Source: Hymenobacter aranciens
Lineage (GTDB): Bacteria > Bacteroidota > Bacteroidia > Cytophagales > Hymenobacteraceae
Reading direction: 5' to 3'
Assembly: GCF_030580865.1 (NCBI RefSeq)
Contig: NZ_JAUQSY010000004.1
Location: 124,001 to 188,000, forward strand
DNA length: 64,000 nt
Each line of letters begins with the position of its first letter. Position 1 is the stretch's first letter. Under the pieces are notes generated by a model. That model made no database searches. It was not told the origin of the DNA and saw only the letters and a list, made by a program, of their open reading frames with translations. A program made the translations under genes and the position numbers. Positions 26,593 to 35,261 of the stretch are shown one piece after another.

Positions 26593-26718
26593 TTTTCTTA
26601 ACACTGATGTTCAGTACGTTATTTTAACATAGAGCCTCGGGAACGTTTGCAGACTTGCACTTTTGATGCAGCACTTTCAAAAATTGTTCATCTCAAAGTT
26701 CTGTTAACGCGGCCGGGG

Positions 26719-26826
26719 AAACCTCACCCCCGGCCCCTCCCCAAAAGAGAGGGGAGCCTGACGATTCACAATAGGTGCATAACAGGTGCCCCCTCTTTTT
26801 TGGAGAGGGGGTCAGGGGGTGAGGTT
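26719..26826. repeat. Long imperfect inverted repeat between the regulator and susC
   Basis: AAACCTCACCCCC and CCCCTCCCC...GAGAGGGGA (26719-26754) are mirrored by CCCCCTC...GGAGAGGGGG and GGGGGTGAGGTT (26788-26826). Nested hairpins result. It looks like a dispersed intergenic palindrome and, being just downstream of the regulator stop, could also end its transcript. The rest of the 415-base gap 26433-26847 holds the susC promoter elements described separately. Confidence 0.75.
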
Positions 26827-26847
26827 CCGCCGGGCGAGATGCCGCGC

Positions 26848-29646
26848 TCAGCCCACCGGTGTGATATGCAGCGCCCGATAGTCGGAAGGCGAGATTTGAT
26901 ACCGCCCCTTGAAACTAGTAGAAAAGTAAGAGGGCGAGGAGAAGCCCAGCTGATAGGCCACTTCCGCAATCGTCAGCGAGTCGTCGAGCAGCAGCTGCCG
27001 GGCCTTGGTGAGGCGGATGCTCTGGATAAAGTCGGTGACGCCAGTGCCGAGCACAGCCTTCACCTTGCGGTAGAGCTGCACCCGCGAGATGCCCAGACTG
27101 CGGGCCACGTCTTCCACCGAAAGGTCGGCGCGGGTGAGGTTGGCCTCCACGATGGCCGTGAGGTCGGCCAGGAATTTCTGGTCGACGCGCTGGGGCGGGG
27201 CCACGGTGGCGGTGTCCACGCTCAGCTCGCGGCGGAAATGCTCGCGCTGCCGGGCGCGGTTGGCCAGCAGGGTGCGCAGGCTTTCGAGCAGGAAGGCGGG
27301 GTTGAAGGGCTTGGTGAGGTAGAGGTCGGCGCCGGCCTGCACGCCTTCCACCTGCTGCTCGGGCGCGCCCCGGGCGGTAAGCAACACAATGGGAACGTGC
27401 GAGGTACGCCAATCGCCCTTTAGCCGCGCCACGATTTCGAGGCCGCTGAGGCCGGGCAGCATCACGTCGCACACCACCAGGTCGGGAATTAGCTCGGCGG
27501 CTAGGCGCAGGCCGGTGTCGCCATCGAGGGCCGTGCGCACCTGGAAGTGCGGGCGCAGCTTCTGGGCCAAGAAGGCGTTGACTTCGAGGTTGTCTTCGAT
27601 GATGAGGACCAGCGCGTCGCGGCCCTGGCCGGTGGCAAAGGCCGGTTCGGCCACTTCGGCCGGCTCGGGCAGCGGTCGGGGCAGCTCGTCGTCGGCCAGG
27701 GCCGCGCCGGGGGCAGCTATGGTGGCGGCCGGCGCCAGCAGGGCCTCGGGCAAGGTCAGCGGCAAAGTCACCACGAAGGTGCTACCCTCGCCGGTTTGGG
27801 TGGTGAAAGTGAGCTGGCCCTGGTGCAAGCGGGTGAGGCCCAGCGCCAGCGCCAGCCCCATGCCCGAGCCCTGCGCGCCCGGCTGCTGCCCTTGGTAAAA
27901 CCACTCGAAGATGTGCGCCCGGTCCTGCTCGCTAATGCCGCGCCCGGTGTCTTCCACGCTCACCCGCACGCTGCCCTCGGCCGGCAGCGGCTCGATGCTG
28001 ACGGTGATGATGCCCTGGTCGCGCGTGAATTTCAGGGCGTTGGACAAGAGGTTAAAAAATACCTTGTCAAGAATGTTCACGTCGAAGGACAGGTTTACGG
28101 CGGGCTCGGCGGGCAGGAAGCGCAGGCTAATGCCGCGCTGCCGGACGGGCTTCTCGAACAGGTCCATGATTTCGCGCACGAAGCTCACGAGGTTGCCGGG
28201 CGTGGCCCGCACCGGCATCTTACCCACGTCGATTTTGCGGAAGTCCATGAGCTGGTTTACCAGCTGCAGCAGGCGCTGGGCATTGCGGCGCACCAGCCCC
28301 AGGTCGTGCCGCTGCCCGGCCGAAAGGTCGCTGCCGGGGGCCAGCATCTCCTCCACCGGCCCCAGGATGAGGGTGAGCGGCGTGCGCAGCTCGTGCGAGA
28401 AGTTGGTAAAAAACCGCAACTTAGCCTCAGTTTCGACCCGCGCCTGCTCGGCAAACTCCTGAATCTGGTTGCGTTGGGAGCGGATTTCCTCGTTCTGCCC
28501 TTCCAGCACCCGCGTAATGCGGCGGTTGACGCGCAGGGCGCGCCAGGCCAGCAGCCCCAGTCCGGCCGCAATCAGCAGTGCCACAGCCAGCCCGTACAGC
28601 ACCGTTTGCTGGCTGGCGTAGGTGTCGCGCTGCTGTTGCAGCAGCCGCTGCTGCCGGCGGATATCCTGCTGCTGGTTGGCCAGCTGCTCGGTCTGCATCT
28701 TCATTGTCAGGGCGTTGGTCGAGTCAATGACCATCGTGCCCAGCACGTTCTCCTTAGCATAAAGCTGGTGCTGCAGAATTTTCATGGCCGTGCGAATGGC
28801 CTCCTCTCCACCCGGCGGATAGAGCAGGGTGGCCGTCAGCACCCCATCCTGCACGAACTGAATGCCGCCGTGCGGGCCCGGCAGCCCGTCCACCCCGACG
28901 ACGCGCACGCGGTGGTCCAGCCCCAACTGTTTGCATACCTGGTAGGCGCCCAGCGCCATCCGGTCGTTGTGAGCAAAAATCAGATTCACCTCGGGATGAG
29001 CCCTGAGCACGGCGGGCAGGTTCTGCACCACCGAGGGGCGCTTCCAGTCGCCGTGCACGGGCGTTAATTGGTGTACACCGGGGTAGCTGGCCAGCGCTTT
29101 AACGAGCCCCCGGTGACGGTCTACTGCCGGAGATGCTCCAGCCAAACCCTGAATTTCCAGCACGTTGCCGTGCCCCCGCAGCAGGCTGCCGATGTAGTGA
29201 CCCGCCGCTTCGCCTACCTCTACATTATTGCCTCCCACGTAAGCAGTGTAGAGCTTCGAGGTGGTGCGCCGGTCCAGAATCACCACTGGGATGCCCCGGT
29301 TGAAAACTTCCTCCACTACGGGCGTCACGGGCTCAGCCTCGTTGGCCGATACAATCAGCAAATCAATCCCTTCTTTCAGAAACTCCCGAATCTGCTGCTG
29401 CTGCCGGGTGCTGTTGTCGCGGGCGTCCTTAAGCCGGAAGGTGACGTTGGGATAGAAGCTCAGCTCCTTTTGCATGCCGGCCAGCATGGCCTGCCGCCAA
29501 GCGTCGCTGGTGGTGCACTGCGACAGGCCGATGGTGTAGTGCCGCTCGGGTGGAGTCGCCCATACAGAGACGGCAGAGAGGCATGCAGCTAGAATACTGC
29601 AGTAAAACCACCAGCGGACTACGCCAGCATTAGAGAACATACCCAT
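26848..29646 (-). CDS. Hybrid two-component system regulator with periplasmic sugar-binding sensor
   Basis: 932 aa (ATG at 29646; 29640 is an equally good alternative). N-terminal signal/anchor (10-30), then a LacI-type periplasmic binding protein fold (about 35-310; YTIGLSQCTTSDAWRQAMLAGMQKE, GIPVVILDRR). A coiled coil and a membrane helix (about 350-370) follow, then the histidine kinase (FFTNFSHELRTPLTLIL with the phospho-His near 415, and HATPase motifs DTGRGISEQD and GSGMGLALALGL). A receiver domain (about 680-800, DLVVCDVMLPGLSG) and a C-terminal AraC-type HTH (about 835-932) complete it. The architecture matches B. thetaiotaomicron BT1754, whose sensor binds fructose. It probably activates susC and the operon downstream. 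Confidence 0.93.
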   Translation of the reverse strand: MGMFSNAGVVRWWFYCSILAACLSAVSVWATPPERHYTIGLSQCTTSDAWRQAMLAGMQKELSFYPNVTFRLKDARDNSTRQQQQIREFLKEGIDLLIVSANEAEPVTPVVEEVFNRGIPVVILDRRTTSKLYTAYVGGNNVEVGEAAGHYIGSLLRGHGNVLEIQGLAGASPAVDRHRGLVKALASYPGVHQLTPVHGDWKRPSVVQNLPAVLRAHPEVNLIFAHNDRMALGAYQVCKQLGLDHRVRVVGVDGLPGPHGGIQFVQDGVLTATLLYPPGGEEAIRTAMKILQHQLYAKENVLGTMVIDSTNALTMKMQTEQLANQQQDIRRQQRLLQQQRDTYASQQTVLYGLAVALLIAAGLGLLAWRALRVNRRITRVLEGQNEEIRSQRNQIQEFAEQARVETEAKLRFFTNFSHELRTPLTLILGPVEEMLAPGSDLSAGQRHDLGLVRRNAQRLLQLVNQLMDFRKIDVGKMPVRATPGNLVSFVREIMDLFEKPVRQRGISLRFLPAEPAVNLSFDVNILDKVFFNLLSNALKFTRDQGIITVSIEPLPAEGSVRVSVEDTGRGISEQDRAHIFEWFYQGQQPGAQGSGMGLALALGLTRLHQGQLTFTTQTGEGSTFVVTLPLTLPEALLAPAATIAAPGAALADDELPRPLPEPAEVAEPAFATGQGRDALVLIIEDNLEVNAFLAQKLRPHFQVRTALDGDTGLRLAAELIPDLVVCDVMLPGLSGLEIVARLKGDWRTSHVPIVLLTARGAPEQQVEGVQAGADLYLTKPFNPAFLLESLRTLLANRARQREHFRRELSVDTATVAPPQRVDQKFLADLTAIVEANLTRADLSVEDVARSLGISRVQLYRKVKAVLGTGVTDFIQSIRLTKARQLLLDDSLTIAEVAYQLGFSSPSYFSTSFKGRYQISPSDYRALHITPVG

Positions 29647-29812
29647 CGAGCCAGTAATTATATCATCTGATTTTCAACAAAATAGCCACGTCTTGGTTGA
29701 AATACCTTGGTAATATCATTGGCTTACGGAGGGTAGCCTCGCGCCCAACCCACAACCTCTGGGTCGACTAAAACACCATGGGTACCGTGATAACTTGTGT
29801 AAAGTTAAAAGT

Positions 29813-29852
29813 AAAAGCCGCCACTCAAACTTTCGTCTAAGTGGCGGCTTTT
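29813..29852 (-). terminator. Terminator downstream of tRNA-Val
   Basis: A 13-base stem (AAAAGCCGCCACT and its complement) with a 14-base loop, ending in TTTT/AAAA on both sides, directly after the tRNA 3' end on the minus strand. The 29647-29812 stretch towards the regulator gene shows no gene; no good -7 box for the regulator was found there. Confidence 0.85.
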
Positions 29853-29858
29853 AAGGAG

Positions 29859-29933
29859 TGGGAGATACTGGGTTCGAACCAGTGACCCTCTGCTTGTAAG
29901 GCAGATGCTCTGAACCAGCTGAGCTAATCTCCC
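29859..29933 (-). tRNA. tRNA-Val (anticodon TAC)
   Basis: The minus strand folds as a cloverleaf: acceptor GGGAGAT/ATCTCCC, D-stem GCTC/GAGC, anticodon stem TCTGC/GCAGA around loop CTTACAA (TAC reads GTA and other valine codons), T-arm ACTGG-TTCGAAC-CCAGT, discriminator A. CCA is not encoded. Confidence 0.95.
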
Positions 29934-29966
29934 TCTTTCCCGCTTGGCTTTTGCCGTTTGGGAGTA

Positions 29967-29974
29967 CAAAGATG
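29967..29974 (-). promoter_or_regulatory. Possible -7 box for tRNA-Val
   Basis: The minus strand reads CATCTTTG, one base from TAnnTTTG, 33 bases upstream of the mature tRNA 5' end. The surrounding 29934-30188 stretch holds no gene. Confidence 0.3.
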
Positions 29975-30188
29975 GGAGGACTTTTTTTATCTGCCAAACA
30001 TTTTTTCGTTTTTCCGCCGCTGACCGGTTGGCGTGGTTGGCGAGTGAGGCAGCAACGATTTCATTTTCAAGAAATGAATTTTCACGAGCCAACTTAAAAA
30101 TTTTCTTGCTCCAAGGCGAGCAACGTATCTATCCGGGCTGCGTTGAAACAGACGAAGTTCTTTTTCCACCTAACCACGCCTTCCCTTC

Positions 30189-31028
30189 ATGGCTACGCTC
30201 CTCCAAAACTATTCCGAAGCCGAAAAAACGGCTTACCTCAGCGCCATTGCCAGCCTGGCTTCGGCCGACCGCCAGGCTTCGCCCGCCGAAGCCGAGTTTC
30301 TGCAGGCCCTGACGCAGCAAGCGGGCCTTTCCGACGGCGCCGCGCAGCAGGTGGTAGCCGCCGCCCAGGATTCGACCAACGAAACCGTGAAGCAAAATCT
30401 TGACGCCCTTAAGGGCAGCGACCTGCGCTTCTCGCTCATCACCGACCTCATCAGCTTTGCCCGCGCCGATGGCGCTTACGCCAACGATGAGGAAGCCATG
30501 GTAGGCAAAATGGCTGCCTACCTCGGCGTCAACCCCGAACAGAAGCAAGCCTTGGAAACCGTAGTGGACCAGGCCGCCCAGGTGCCTCACGATGCTGCGG
30601 ACCCCGAAAAGAAAGGCTTTTTTGATGGCATCGGCGACAAGCTGTCCAACGTGGGCATTCCTAAAAGCGCCCTGCTGGCGGGCCTGCTTGGCGTGGTGGC
30701 TCCTATGGTGATTTCGCGAGTGGCGGGCGGCGCCAACCGCAGCAGCAGCGGCATGGGCGGCCTACTGGGCAGCGGTATGGGTGGCCTGCTCGGCGGCGCG
30801 GCCCAGAGCGGCATGGGCGGGTTGCTGGGTGGCCTGCTCGGCGGCTTGGGCGGCGGGGGCGGTCAGGTTGCCCAGAATTCGCACGTCGGCGGCGGCGGGC
30901 TGGGCTCGATTATGTCGGTGCTGGGTGGGCTGGGCGGCGTAGCCGGCTCGCAGCCGCGTAGCGCGGGCGGCGGCGGGCTCTTCGGCAGCGGCATGGGCGG
31001 ACTGCTGGGCGGGCTGTTTGGGCGCTAA
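30189..31028 (+). CDS. TerB-like protein with glycine-rich C-terminal tail
   Basis: 279 aa, no signal peptide. Residues 1-130 are helical and resemble the TerB/DjlA N-terminal fold: EKTAYLSAIASLASADRQASPAEAEFLQAL and ISFARADGAYANDEEAMVGKMAAYLGV, with the acidic D/E pairs typical of that family. A hydrophobic segment follows (SALLAGLLGVVAPMVISRV, about 160-180). The tail (185-279) is almost only Gly, Leu, Met, Ser with repeated GMGGLLGG units. TerB-family domains occur in tellurite/stress systems, but no ter operon is nearby, so the role is unknown. The gene stands alone and converges on the MscS gene. Confidence 0.7.
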   Translation: MATLLQNYSEAEKTAYLSAIASLASADRQASPAEAEFLQALTQQAGLSDGAAQQVVAAAQDSTNETVKQNLDALKGSDLRFSLITDLISFARADGAYANDEEAMVGKMAAYLGVNPEQKQALETVVDQAAQVPHDAADPEKKGFFDGIGDKLSNVGIPKSALLAGLLGVVAPMVISRVAGGANRSSSGMGGLLGSGMGGLLGGAAQSGMGGLLGGLLGGLGGGGGQVAQNSHVGGGGLGSIMSVLGGLGGVAGSQPRSAGGGGLFGSGMGGLLGGLFGR

Positions 31029-31045
31029 CTGCCAATACGTTTGTA

Positions 31046-31080
31046 CCAAAAGAAGCCGCTTTAAAAGCGGCTTCTTTTGG
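31046..31080. terminator. Bidirectional terminator between converging genes
   Basis: A near-perfect 17-base stem (CCAAAAGAAGCCGCTTT and its complement) with A-tract and T-tract on the two sides. It lies 18 bases after the TerB-like stop and 17 bases after the end of the converging MscS gene. Confidence 0.9.
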
Positions 31081-31097
31081 TTTACCCATCACCGAAA

Positions 31098-32210
31098 TTA
31101 CTCCGTTGCCTTAGAAGAGGGTGCAATACTGGCGAAGTAGCCACCCTGCCGCTCCACCACTTCCACGATGCGGTAGTTGATGTCCTCCTTCACGTCCAGA
31201 TAATGGTCGTAATTAGTGGTATCGATGAAATACTGCACCGTCACTTCCTTGCCCGAGGGCGTGAGGGCGTTAAATTTCATCTGCACGTCCTGGGTTATCT
31301 GCGGGTGCTCCTTTATCAGCGCCACGGCCTCGGCGATGATGGCGTGGAGTTGGTCGCTGGTGGTACGCTGGTCGAAGAGCAGCGTGAAGCCCACGCGACG
31401 GGCGGTGCGCTGCGAGAGGTTGTCCAGCGGCTTGTCAATCATGCTTTTATTGGGCACGGTGAGGAAGCTTTTTTCGGCCGTGCGCAGGCGGGTGCTGCGG
31501 AAGCCGATTTTCTCTACCGTGCCGTTCACGTCGCCAGCCTGCACGAGGTCGCCCACGCCGAAAGGCTGGTCGAGGAAAATGGTGAAGGAGGCAATGAGGT
31601 TTTCGAGGCTTTCCTTGGCGGCAAAGGCCACGGCCAACCCGCCAATGCCGAGGCCACCTATCAGCGCCGTCACGTTCACGCCGAATACTTCACCCAGAAT
31701 TATAAGCACCACAATAATGAGGATGAATACCTTCAGTAAGTCCTTGGTGTAGGGCAGAAACTGGCTGTCGAGCCGGCTTTTATTGGCGTCGGTCTGGTGC
31801 AGAGCATTGCGGCGCAGCACCACCAGCAGCGCAAAATCGACCAGCCGCAGGGCCACCCGCCCGGCGGCGATGATGAAGGCAAAGCTCAGCAGCTTCACCA
31901 GCGCCTTCTGGTGCCAGGGAAGCACGCCCACCGGCGCATCGGGGCCGTGTGGGTAGGTAAGCACCGTGCTGGCGGCGTAAAAGGTGAGCACCAGCATGAG
32001 CGTCGAAAGCGGCTGAATCAGCACATCATGCAACTCCTGCTGGCTGACGCCGGCCGTGTAGCGCCGCGTCAGGAAGAACAGCACCCTACTGATAATGGTG
32101 GATACAACTTTGCGCAGCAGAAAACCTATAATGATGACGCCCACTGCCAGCAGGTATTCGCCGTAGGTGTTGCCGAGAAAGGTTTGGGAGAAAAAGGAAG
32201 GAAGCGTCAT
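31098..32210 (-). CDS. MscS-family mechanosensitive ion channel
   Basis: 370 aa with about four membrane helices before the conserved pore and beta domain. The signature GVNVTALIGGLGIGGLAVAFAAKESLENL is the pore helix region of MscS channels, followed by GDLVQAGDVNGTVEKIGFRSTRLRTAEKSFLTVPNKSMI, the beta domain. It would be an inner-membrane channel opening under osmotic down-shock. The N-terminal half is a little longer than E. coli MscS. It is transcribed alone; a long palindromic element lies upstream. Confidence 0.92.
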   Translation of the reverse strand: MTLPSFFSQTFLGNTYGEYLLAVGVIIIGFLLRKVVSTIISRVLFFLTRRYTAGVSQQELHDVLIQPLSTLMLVLTFYAASTVLTYPHGPDAPVGVLPWHQKALVKLLSFAFIIAAGRVALRLVDFALLVVLRRNALHQTDANKSRLDSQFLPYTKDLLKVFILIIVVLIILGEVFGVNVTALIGGLGIGGLAVAFAAKESLENLIASFTIFLDQPFGVGDLVQAGDVNGTVEKIGFRSTRLRTAEKSFLTVPNKSMIDKPLDNLSQRTARRVGFTLLFDQRTTSDQLHAIIAEAVALIKEHPQITQDVQMKFNALTPSGKEVTVQYFIDTTNYDHYLDVKEDINYRIVEVVERQGGYFASIAPSSKATE

Positions 32211-32226
32211 GCAGCGATGAGAACGA

Positions 32227-32475
32227 AAACTCCCCTCCTTTTCAAGGAGGGGATGTCAAGCAGCAGGCTTGACGGGGGTGGTTGGACGTCGGCCGGACTT
32301 TCGCGCCGTCGGGGTTCTACCAAAGTTTTTACTGAAGGAAATGAAACAAGGTTTGTGGACGCGCCCAAGCGCTTATTAATGAGGGCGTAATCCTGTTTAT
32401 TTCAAAAGTCTAGGCGGCGCGAACGGGCAAACCACCCCCGTTTTCGCTGCGCGAAAACATCCCCTCCTTTTTAAG
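32227..32475. repeat. Pair of inverted GC-rich repeats flanking about 150 bases
   Basis: The left copy (32227-32282) reads AAACTCCCCTCC, TTCAAGGAGGGGATG and ends GGGGGTGGTT. The right copy (32429-32475) is its complement from AACCACCCCCG through CATCCCCTCC to GGAGGGGAGTTT, with different sequence in the middle of each copy. Each copy is also a hairpin by itself. The sequence between them has no gene. This fills the gap between the MscS and permease genes. Confidence 0.75.
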
Positions 32476-32498
32476 GAGGGGAGTTTGTCGTTCTACCG

Positions 32499-33758
32499 TT
32501 ATTTCGCCCGAATGGCAATAACCGGGTCCAGATTCGCCGCCAGCACGGCCGGGACAATCCCGGCTAACACACCGATACCCACCGATATCAGCAGACCCAG
32601 CGCCATATTGCCCGCCGACAGGAACAGCGGCAGCGCATCCTGCGGCAGCTTGGTGAGCAGCCACACCAGGAAAATGCCAGCCGCCCCGCCAATCAGGCAC
32701 AGAAATACGGCCTCGAACAGGAACTGAAAGAGAATGAAGTAGTTCTTGGCACCCAGCGACTTTTGAATACCAATGATATTGGTCCGCTCGCTCACCGACA
32801 CGAACATGATATTGGCAATGCCAAAGCCGCCCACCAGAATGGCCAGCCCCCCGATGACGCCGCCCACCACGCCAATCACCCCAAACAGCTTGCCGATGGC
32901 GGAGGCGAACATTTCGGGCCGGTTGAGGGCAAAGTTGTCTTCCTCGCGAGGCTTGAGGCCACGAATATTGCGCATCACCCCTTGAATCTCGTATTCGAGG
33001 TCAAGCAGGCCGGGGTCGTCGTCGCGACCCTTTACGGCCAGGCTAGGCGAGGGACCACCCATACCATTGGTACTGAGGCCAAACATCTTCGTAAACATGC
33101 CGAACGGAATCAGGCAGTTGGCATCGTTGCTGGGCGTGTCGAGGATTTTCTTGCCCTCCTTCTCCATCACCCCGATAACTGTGAATTTCTGCCCGTGGGC
33201 CTTGAACTGACTCCCCAGCGCATTGCCGCCCGGAAACAGGTTTTCAGCAATCACGGCGCCGATGATGGCTACCGGCCGGGCCGCGTCCATCTCCTGGGTG
33301 GTGAAGTATCGGCCCTGCTCGATGGGCACGTTGCTCACGGCGCGGTAGTCGTAGCTTACGCCCTGTAAGGCACAATCGGACACCGAGTTGGAGCCAGACT
33401 TGAGCGTATTACCGCCGTCGGCAGCGAAGATGGCGACGCCTTTATTATTGGCGCTGAGGCGCTGCTGCAGTTCGTGAAACTCGCGCACGGTGGGCACGGG
33501 GCGGTTGAAATATTTCCACCAGGGATAATCAGGACCGAAGGTCCAGGGCCATTTGGCAACGTAAATCACCTTGTCGCCCACAAAGTCCATGCTGTGGCGC
33601 ACGCTGGATTCCAGCGAATCGACGACGGCAAAAATGGCGATGATGGCGAAGATGCCCACCGTGACGCCCAGCAGCGACAGTATCGTGCGCAGAATATTGG
33701 ATTTTAGCGCATCCCAAGCAAAGATAAAACTTTCGAAAGTCAGGCGGAGCGTTTGCAT
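32499..33758 (-). CDS. ABC transporter permease, MacB/FtsX type
   Basis: 419 aa from the ATG at 33758 (MQTLRLTFESFIFAWDALKSN); the open frame continues 24 codons upstream but without a matching family segment. A first membrane helix (about 20-45, ILSLLGVTVGIFAIIAIFAVVDSL) is followed by a MacB-type periplasmic domain (45-270) and three C-terminal helices of the FtsX domain (about 290-410; IANIMFVSVSERTNIIGIQKSLGA). Such permeases work with an ATPase in export of lipids, peptides or drugs. No ATPase gene is adjacent, so its partner lies elsewhere. Confidence 0.9.
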   Translation of the reverse strand: MQTLRLTFESFIFAWDALKSNILRTILSLLGVTVGIFAIIAIFAVVDSLESSVRHSMDFVGDKVIYVAKWPWTFGPDYPWWKYFNRPVPTVREFHELQQRLSANNKGVAIFAADGGNTLKSGSNSVSDCALQGVSYDYRAVSNVPIEQGRYFTTQEMDAARPVAIIGAVIAENLFPGGNALGSQFKAHGQKFTVIGVMEKEGKKILDTPSNDANCLIPFGMFTKMFGLSTNGMGGPSPSLAVKGRDDDPGLLDLEYEIQGVMRNIRGLKPREEDNFALNRPEMFASAIGKLFGVIGVVGGVIGGLAILVGGFGIANIMFVSVSERTNIIGIQKSLGAKNYFILFQFLFEAVFLCLIGGAAGIFLVWLLTKLPQDALPLFLSAGNMALGLLISVGIGVLAGIVPAVLAANLDPVIAIRAK

Positions 33759-33827
33759 AGCTGAAGGAGCGACGGGCGGAAGTGATGCAAAGGTCGGGGA
33801 AAGGAGCCTACCTTCATGAAAGAACAG

Positions 33828-33962
33828 CATGCTGAGCGTAGTGAACCCAAAGGTCAGCGCAGCCCAGCCTCTCGCCCGAGTAACTAATCTTACTGATAGA
33901 AGTTATTACCGCAGGAGAGGGGCTGAGCTGCGCTGACCTTTGGGTTCACTACGCTCAGCATG
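33828..33962. repeat. Perfect 35-base inverted repeat between permease and queA
   Basis: CATGCTGAGCGTAGTGAACC continues as CAAAGGTCAGCGCAG (33828-33862) and is exactly mirrored at 33928-33962. Shorter imperfect pairing extends the arms inward to 33873 and 33915. About 65 bases lie between. It appears to be a dispersed palindromic element; it carries no gene. Confidence 0.85.
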
Positions 33963-34040
33963 ACAGCTATTACGGGCCGTTCAACAGCTGTTGCTTCCTG
34001 TAAAAATCCTGCAAAATGCGAAGACTTGCGAAAAAAACCG

Positions 34041-34048
34041 TACTTTTG
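34041..34048 (+). promoter_or_regulatory. -7 promoter box for queA
   Basis: TACTTTTG matches the Bacteroidota TAnnTTTG box exactly, about 40 bases before the queA ATG. A TTG at 34026 is closer than the usual -33 spacing. Confidence 0.55.
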
Positions 34049-34088
34049 CCTCCCCAAATTTCCGTATCTTCCCCTAACTATTGTCCAT

Positions 34089-35144
34089 ATGGCCATGAAA
34101 CTGTCTGAGTTCAAGTTCGAACTCCCGCAAGAACTTATAGCTCTGCACCCGGCCAGAAACCGTGACGAAAGCCGTCTGATGGTAGTTCACCGCGCTACCG
34201 GCCAGATTGAGCACCGCAATTTCAAAGATATCCTGGATTATTTCGTGGAAGGCGACACCCTGGTAATGAACAATACCAAGGTGTTTCCGGCCCGCATGTA
34301 CGGCAACAAAGAAAAAACCGGCGCCAAAATCGAGGTTTTCCTGCTGCGTGAGCTCAACAAGGAGCTGCGCCTGTGGGACGTGCTGGTGGACCCGGCCCGC
34401 AAAATCCGCGTGGGTAACAAGCTGTATTTCGGCGAGTCGGACATGGTGGCCGAGGTGATTGACAACACTACTTCGCGTGGCCGGACTATTAAGTTTCTGT
34501 TTGACGGCACCGATGAGGAGTTCCGCAAGGCCCTCTACGACCTGGGCGAGACGCCGATTCCGAAGGAAATTCTGAACCGCGAAACCGAACCCGGCGACAG
34601 CGAGCGTTACCAGACCATCTATGCCGAGCACATCGGTGCCGTGGCCGCCCCTTCGGCCGGCCTGCACTTCACCCGCGAGGTAATGAAGCGTATGGAAATC
34701 AAAGGCATAGAAACTGCTTCCGTGACTTTGCACGTGGGCCTGGGCACCTACCGCACCGTGGATGTGGAGGACCTGACCAAGCACAAGATGGACTCGGAGA
34801 ACTTCATCGTGGAGGCTCCAGCCTGCGTGGTGGTCAACAAGGCCCTCGACGCCAAGAAGCGCGTGTGTGCCGTGGGTACCACCACTATCCGCGCCATGGA
34901 AGCCTCGGTATCGGCCAACAACCGCATGAAGCCGACGCAAGGCTGGACCGACCGATTCATCTTCCCGCCCCACGACTTCAAAATTGCCAACTGCCTGCTG
35001 ACCAACTTCCACACGCCGGAAAGCACGCTCATCATGCTGGTATCGGCCTTCGCCGGCTACGACCTGCTGATGAAAGCTTACAAAGAGGCCATCCAGGAGA
35101 AATACCGCTTCTTCAGCTACGGCGACGCGATGTTGATTTTGTAG
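34089..35144 (+). CDS. queA: S-adenosylmethionine:tRNA ribosyltransferase-isomerase
   Basis: 351 aa from the ATG at 34089 ([22 protein letters not shown]; a second ATG at 34095 is equally possible). The open frame reaches back to 33960 but that part overlaps the palindrome and promoter. QueA signatures: [99 protein letters not shown]. The enzyme transfers the ribosyl group of SAM to preQ1 in tRNA, making epoxyqueuosine at the wobble position of GUN-anticodon tRNAs. Length is normal. Confidence 0.96.
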   Translation: MAMKLSEFKFELPQELIALHPARNRDESRLMVVHRATGQIEHRNFKDILDYFVEGDTLVMNNTKVFPARMYGNKEKTGAKIEVFLLRELNKELRLWDVLVDPARKIRVGNKLYFGESDMVAEVIDNTTSRGRTIKFLFDGTDEEFRKALYDLGETPIPKEILNRETEPGDSERYQTIYAEHIGAVAAPSAGLHFTREVMKRMEIKGIETASVTLHVGLGTYRTVDVEDLTKHKMDSENFIVEAPACVVVNKALDAKKRVCAVGTTTIRAMEASVSANNRMKPTQGWTDRFIFPPHDFKIANCLLTNFHTPESTLIMLVSAFAGYDLLMKAYKEAIQEKYRFFSYGDAMLIL

Positions 35145-35192
35145 TTTTTGCTGGTTGTTGGCATTGCGTAATCAATAGTCCGACTTCCGACC

Positions 35193-35230
35193 AAACGCCC
35201 GGTTGCTTTTCAGCGGCCGGGCGTTTTCTT
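35193..35230 (+). terminator. Terminator after queA
   Basis: AAACGCCCGG pairs exactly with CCGGGCGTTT (35217-35226) around a 14-base loop, followed by TCTT. It lies 50 bases after the queA stop. Confidence 0.8.
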
Positions 35231-35261
35231 TGTTTCAGCTTCCAAACAACGCCTGATTGCC

